Assembly (NCBI GenBank): GCA_019359545.1
Contig: JAHHHB010000013.1
Coordinates: 44,856 to 108,855 of the forward strand
Direction of reading: 5' to 3'
Length of the DNA: 64,000 bases
Source: Desmonostoc geniculatum HA4340-LM1
GTDB taxonomy: Bacteria; Cyanobacteriota; Cyanobacteriia; Cyanobacteriales; Nostocaceae
Below the pieces are notes generated by a model, which saw only the letters and a list, made by a program, of their open reading frames with translations, was not told the origin of the DNA and did not search any database. The first letter of the stretch is position 1. Every line of letters starts with the position of its first letter. This document shows positions 61,611 to 64,000 of this stretch, piece after piece. The translations under genes were made by a program, and so were the position numbers.

Positions 61611-63773
61611 ATGCTTCAGTATCCCCATCTCGAACAAGCGCTAAAATATCACTTCGGTTATGATAGATTTCGCCCCGGACAACGGCAAATTATCGAAGAT
61701 GCGCTACAAAATCGGGATTTAATGGTTGTGATGCCTACGGGTGGCGGAAAATCTTTGTGTTTTCAGTTACCAGCTTTGTTAAAAAATGGACTAACGGTGG
61801 TTGTATCGCCGTTAATTGCTTTGATGCAAGACCAAGTAGAAGCACTGCGAAATAATAATATTAGCGCCACATTTCTTAATAGTAGTTTGAATGCGTATCA
61901 GGTGCGATCGCGGGAAGAAGCCATCCTCAACGGTAAAGTAAAATTACTATACGTCGCCCCCGAACGTCTCCTCAGTGAAAGGTTTCTACCATTTCTCGAT
62001 TTAGTTAAAGAAAAAATCGGTATTTCTAGCTTTGCTATTGATGAAGCCCACTGCGTTTCGGAATGGGGACACGATTTTCGTCCAGAATATCGCCAGTTAA
62101 AATCTCTGCGGAAACGCTATCCTGATATCCCTACAGTCGCCCTCACCGCCACAGCCACCGATCGCGTCCGTAGTGATATTATTCAACAACTAGGACTAAA
62201 GCAACCCAGCATCCATCTTGCCAGTTTTAACCGGGAAAATCTTTATTACGAAGTTCGTCCGAAAAGTAAATATGCTTACGCTGAATTATTAGAACTAATT
62301 CGAGAAACTGAAGGTTCGACAATTATTTATTGTTTAACTCGGAAAAAAGTTGATGAACTCACTTTTAAACTGCAAAATGATAAGGTTGTTGTTTTGCCTT
62401 ATCACGCTGGATTAACTGATGAAGAACGTAGTAAAAATCAAACGCGATTTATTCGAGATGATGTCCGAGTGATGGTGGCAACAATCGCCTTTGGCATGGG
62501 AATTAATAAACCCGATGTGCGGTTGGTAGTTCACTTTGATATGCCCAGAAATATAGAAAGTTATTATCAAGAATCGGGTAGGGCAGGTAGAGACGGAGAA
62601 CCATCTCGGTGTACAATATTTTTCAGCTTTGGTGATGTTAAAACAATTGAATGGAGTATCGATCAAAAAACCGATCCTCAAGAACAGTTGATTGCTAAAC
62701 AACAACTGCGGCAGATGATCGATTACGCTGAAGGTACTGATTGTCGGCGAACAATTCAACTGGGTTATTTTGGCGAAAGGTTTCCGGGAAATTGTGGGAA
62801 CTGTGACAATTGTCGTCATCCCAAACCCATGCAAGATTGGACAATTGAAGCCATGAAGTTTTTATCTTGTGTGGCGCGTTGCAAAGAAAGGTTTGGGATG
62901 CTACACATAATTGATGTGTTGCGGGGGGCAAAAAAAGATAAAATTCTCCAGTACGAACATGATAAGCTTTCTACCTACGGTATTGGTAAAGATAGAACTG
63001 TAGATGAATGGCGAATGTTGGGGCGATCGCTTTTACATCAAGGACTATTAGAACAAACTAGCGATGGTTACTCAGTTTTAAAACTCAATGCCTTAAGTTG
63101 GGAAGTAATGCGAAAACAACGCACAGTTTCCCTAGCTGTAACCACAGTCCAAAAAATTACCGAGGAACAGGGGAGTGAAAAAGCAGAAGTTGCAGAAATA
63201 TTATTACAGAAGTTGCGATCGCTACGTAAACAATTAGCTGATGAGCAATCTGTACCACCTTACGTCATCTTCCACGATTCCACTTTAAAACTGATGGTAC
63301 AGGTACAACCCCAAACCTTAGCTGAATTTGGCAAACTTTCTGGTGTAGGTAGTCACAAACTCGCTCAATATGGCGAAAAGTTTATTACAGAAATTCGCGC
63401 CTACCGCCAAGAAAAAGGGTTGCAAAATAAATCGGTTACTAATAATTATGCATCCTCTCCAAGTTCATCTTCTTATACGGAATTGCAGACATTACAATTA
63501 CATCAGCAAGGTTTAAATATCGCTCAAATTGCCCAGAAGCGCAATCTTAGTCCGTCAACAGTTAGCAATCATCTAGAAAAACTAATTGAGAAAAATCAGC
63601 CGATTGATTTAAATCAATTAGTACCTATAGAACATCAACAAAAAATTTGGCAAGTTTTAGAAGTACTCGGTGACATTTCCCTCACTCCCATTAAAGAACA
63701 ACTAGGTGAAAGCTACACTTTTGATGAAATTCGCTTAGTGCGGTGTAAGTGGCGGCGCGAAAATCGTAAGTGA
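61611..63773 (+). CDS. recQ: ATP-dependent DNA helicase RecQ
   Basis: 720 residues, 3'-5' SF2 helicase for recombination and fork repair. Motifs: FRPGQRQIIEDAL (motif 0), MPTGGGKSLCF (Walker A, K47), IDEAHCVSEWGHDFRPEY (DEAH plus aromatic-rich loop), ALTATAT, VATIAFGMGINKPDVR and ESGRAGRDG (motif VI). The zinc-binding part has CRRTIQLGYF and NCGNCDNC; a winged helix and an HRDC domain (about 510-590, VPPYVIFHDSTLKLMVQ) follow. A further HTH-like end (GLNIAQIAQKRNLSPSTVSN) is typical of longer RecQ forms. Starts with ATG after GCGATCGCC, with no clear ribosome site. Confidence 0.96.
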   Translation: MLQYPHLEQALKYHFGYDRFRPGQRQIIEDALQNRDLMVVMPTGGGKSLCFQLPALLKNGLTVVVSPLIALMQDQVEALRNNNISATFLNSSLNAYQVRSREEAILNGKVKLLYVAPERLLSERFLPFLDLVKEKIGISSFAIDEAHCVSEWGHDFRPEYRQLKSLRKRYPDIPTVALTATATDRVRSDIIQQLGLKQPSIHLASFNRENLYYEVRPKSKYAYAELLELIRETEGSTIIYCLTRKKVDELTFKLQNDKVVVLPYHAGLTDEERSKNQTRFIRDDVRVMVATIAFGMGINKPDVRLVVHFDMPRNIESYYQESGRAGRDGEPSRCTIFFSFGDVKTIEWSIDQKTDPQEQLIAKQQLRQMIDYAEGTDCRRTIQLGYFGERFPGNCGNCDNCRHPKPMQDWTIEAMKFLSCVARCKERFGMLHIIDVLRGAKKDKILQYEHDKLSTYGIGKDRTVDEWRMLGRSLLHQGLLEQTSDGYSVLKLNALSWEVMRKQRTVSLAVTTVQKITEEQGSEKAEVAEILLQKLRSLRKQLADEQSVPPYVIFHDSTLKLMVQVQPQTLAEFGKLSGVGSHKLAQYGEKFITEIRAYRQEKGLQNKSVTNNYASSPSSSSYTELQTLQLHQQGLNIAQIAQKRNLSPSTVSNHLEKLIEKNQPIDLNQLVPIEHQQKIWQVLEVLGDISLTPIKEQLGESYTFDEIRLVRCKWRRENRK

Positions 63774-64000
63774 AAATTACAGCATTTTTCAGGTAAATGA
63801 GGTACACGGGTAGGGTAGCACAGCTGTCATTAATGTCAACTTAACGGGAAACCCTTGTCATATCAGGTTCGCCTAAATAGGGTTTGCTGAAAAAGTCATT
63901 CCAAGGCAAGAGAGAAATTGACTCAGTAGTTAGGGAAGAGCAAAGATAAGTTTTTGTTGCCTGTAATCAAACAAGATATCAGTTTTGCTAATCGAAAAAG
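63774..64000. other. right-edge intergenic region with a repeat-element end
   Basis: TTCAGGTAAATGAGG (63789) and TAGGGTAGCACAGCTGT (63811), then TGTCAACTTAACGGGAAACC, combine parts of the 17374-17730 element and of the 24-bp palindrome. No gene; a MITE-like unit may be present. Confidence 0.5.

Overview
The window looks like chromosome of a filamentous, probably heterocyst-forming cyanobacterium (Nostocales). The signs are frequent HIP1 octamers (GCGATCGC), many short tandemly repeated repeats such as runs of GGGCATT and CCCCTGCT, several families of short inverted-repeat elements, Hanks-type kinases fused to WD40 propellers, a PEP-CTERM protein, an SLH/OprB porin and a Uma2 protein. No rRNA, tRNA, CRISPR array, intact transposase or phage module was recognised. 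The left edge cuts a ClC gene.

Layout. 1-2.7 kb: ClC-CBS-USP chloride transporter. 3.2-17.3 kb: an envelope or exopolysaccharide region, mostly on the minus strand, with two GT4 enzymes, an O-antigen ligase/polymerase-like protein, a GT2 enzyme coupled to an ABC exporter, and two MurG-like (COG4671-type) glycosyltransferases. A WD40 kinase and a secreted PPC-domain protein interrupt it. 17.4-21.8 kb: a decayed two-component pair (receiver pseudogene plus a HAMP sensor without kinase domain) beside an intact OmpR/HAMP-kinase pair. 21.9-25.7 kb: two more Ser/Thr kinases. 26.3-32.9 kb: DUF4394 PEP-CTERM protein, GH57 glycosidase, NifU-like scaffold, GAF histidine kinase and a small RHH-like protein. 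33.5-39.9 kb: lepA, a PAS/GAF protein with only the end of a GGDEF domain, a GT4 enzyme and the tail of a lost alpha-amylase. 40-43.1 kb: an accessory patch with two unrecognised proteins and a cyanophycinase-like S51 peptidase. 43.3-49.9 kb: SDR, aldo/keto reductase remnant, cysteine desulfurase, two tandem PD-(D/E)XK paralogues, PrxQ, a kinase remnant and a photolyase-like FAD protein. 50-59.9 kb: two genes truncated at one shared breakpoint, murF, Uma2, a coiled-coil protein, thrC, two conserved proteins of unknown function and a porin. 59.9-61.6 kb: gene-free DNA with five hairpins, all terminator-like on the minus strand. 61.6-63.8 kb: recQ.

The strongest theme is decay and remodelling by small repeats. 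At least seven genes are truncated or have lost a catalytic core: receiver domain, HAMP sensor, GGDEF, amylase, aldo/keto reductase, kinase, and the CHRD/GNAT pair. Several intact genes carry repeat DNA translated in frame (ClC, GT2, WD40 kinase, porin, a kinase tail, IscS tail). The most intriguing non-coding signals are the minus-strand hairpin series at 60.0-61.2 kb, the 21-bp direct repeats in front of the two-component operon, and a pair of 115-bp elements in front of the PAS gene. All domain calls come from reading motifs by eye; no database search was run.
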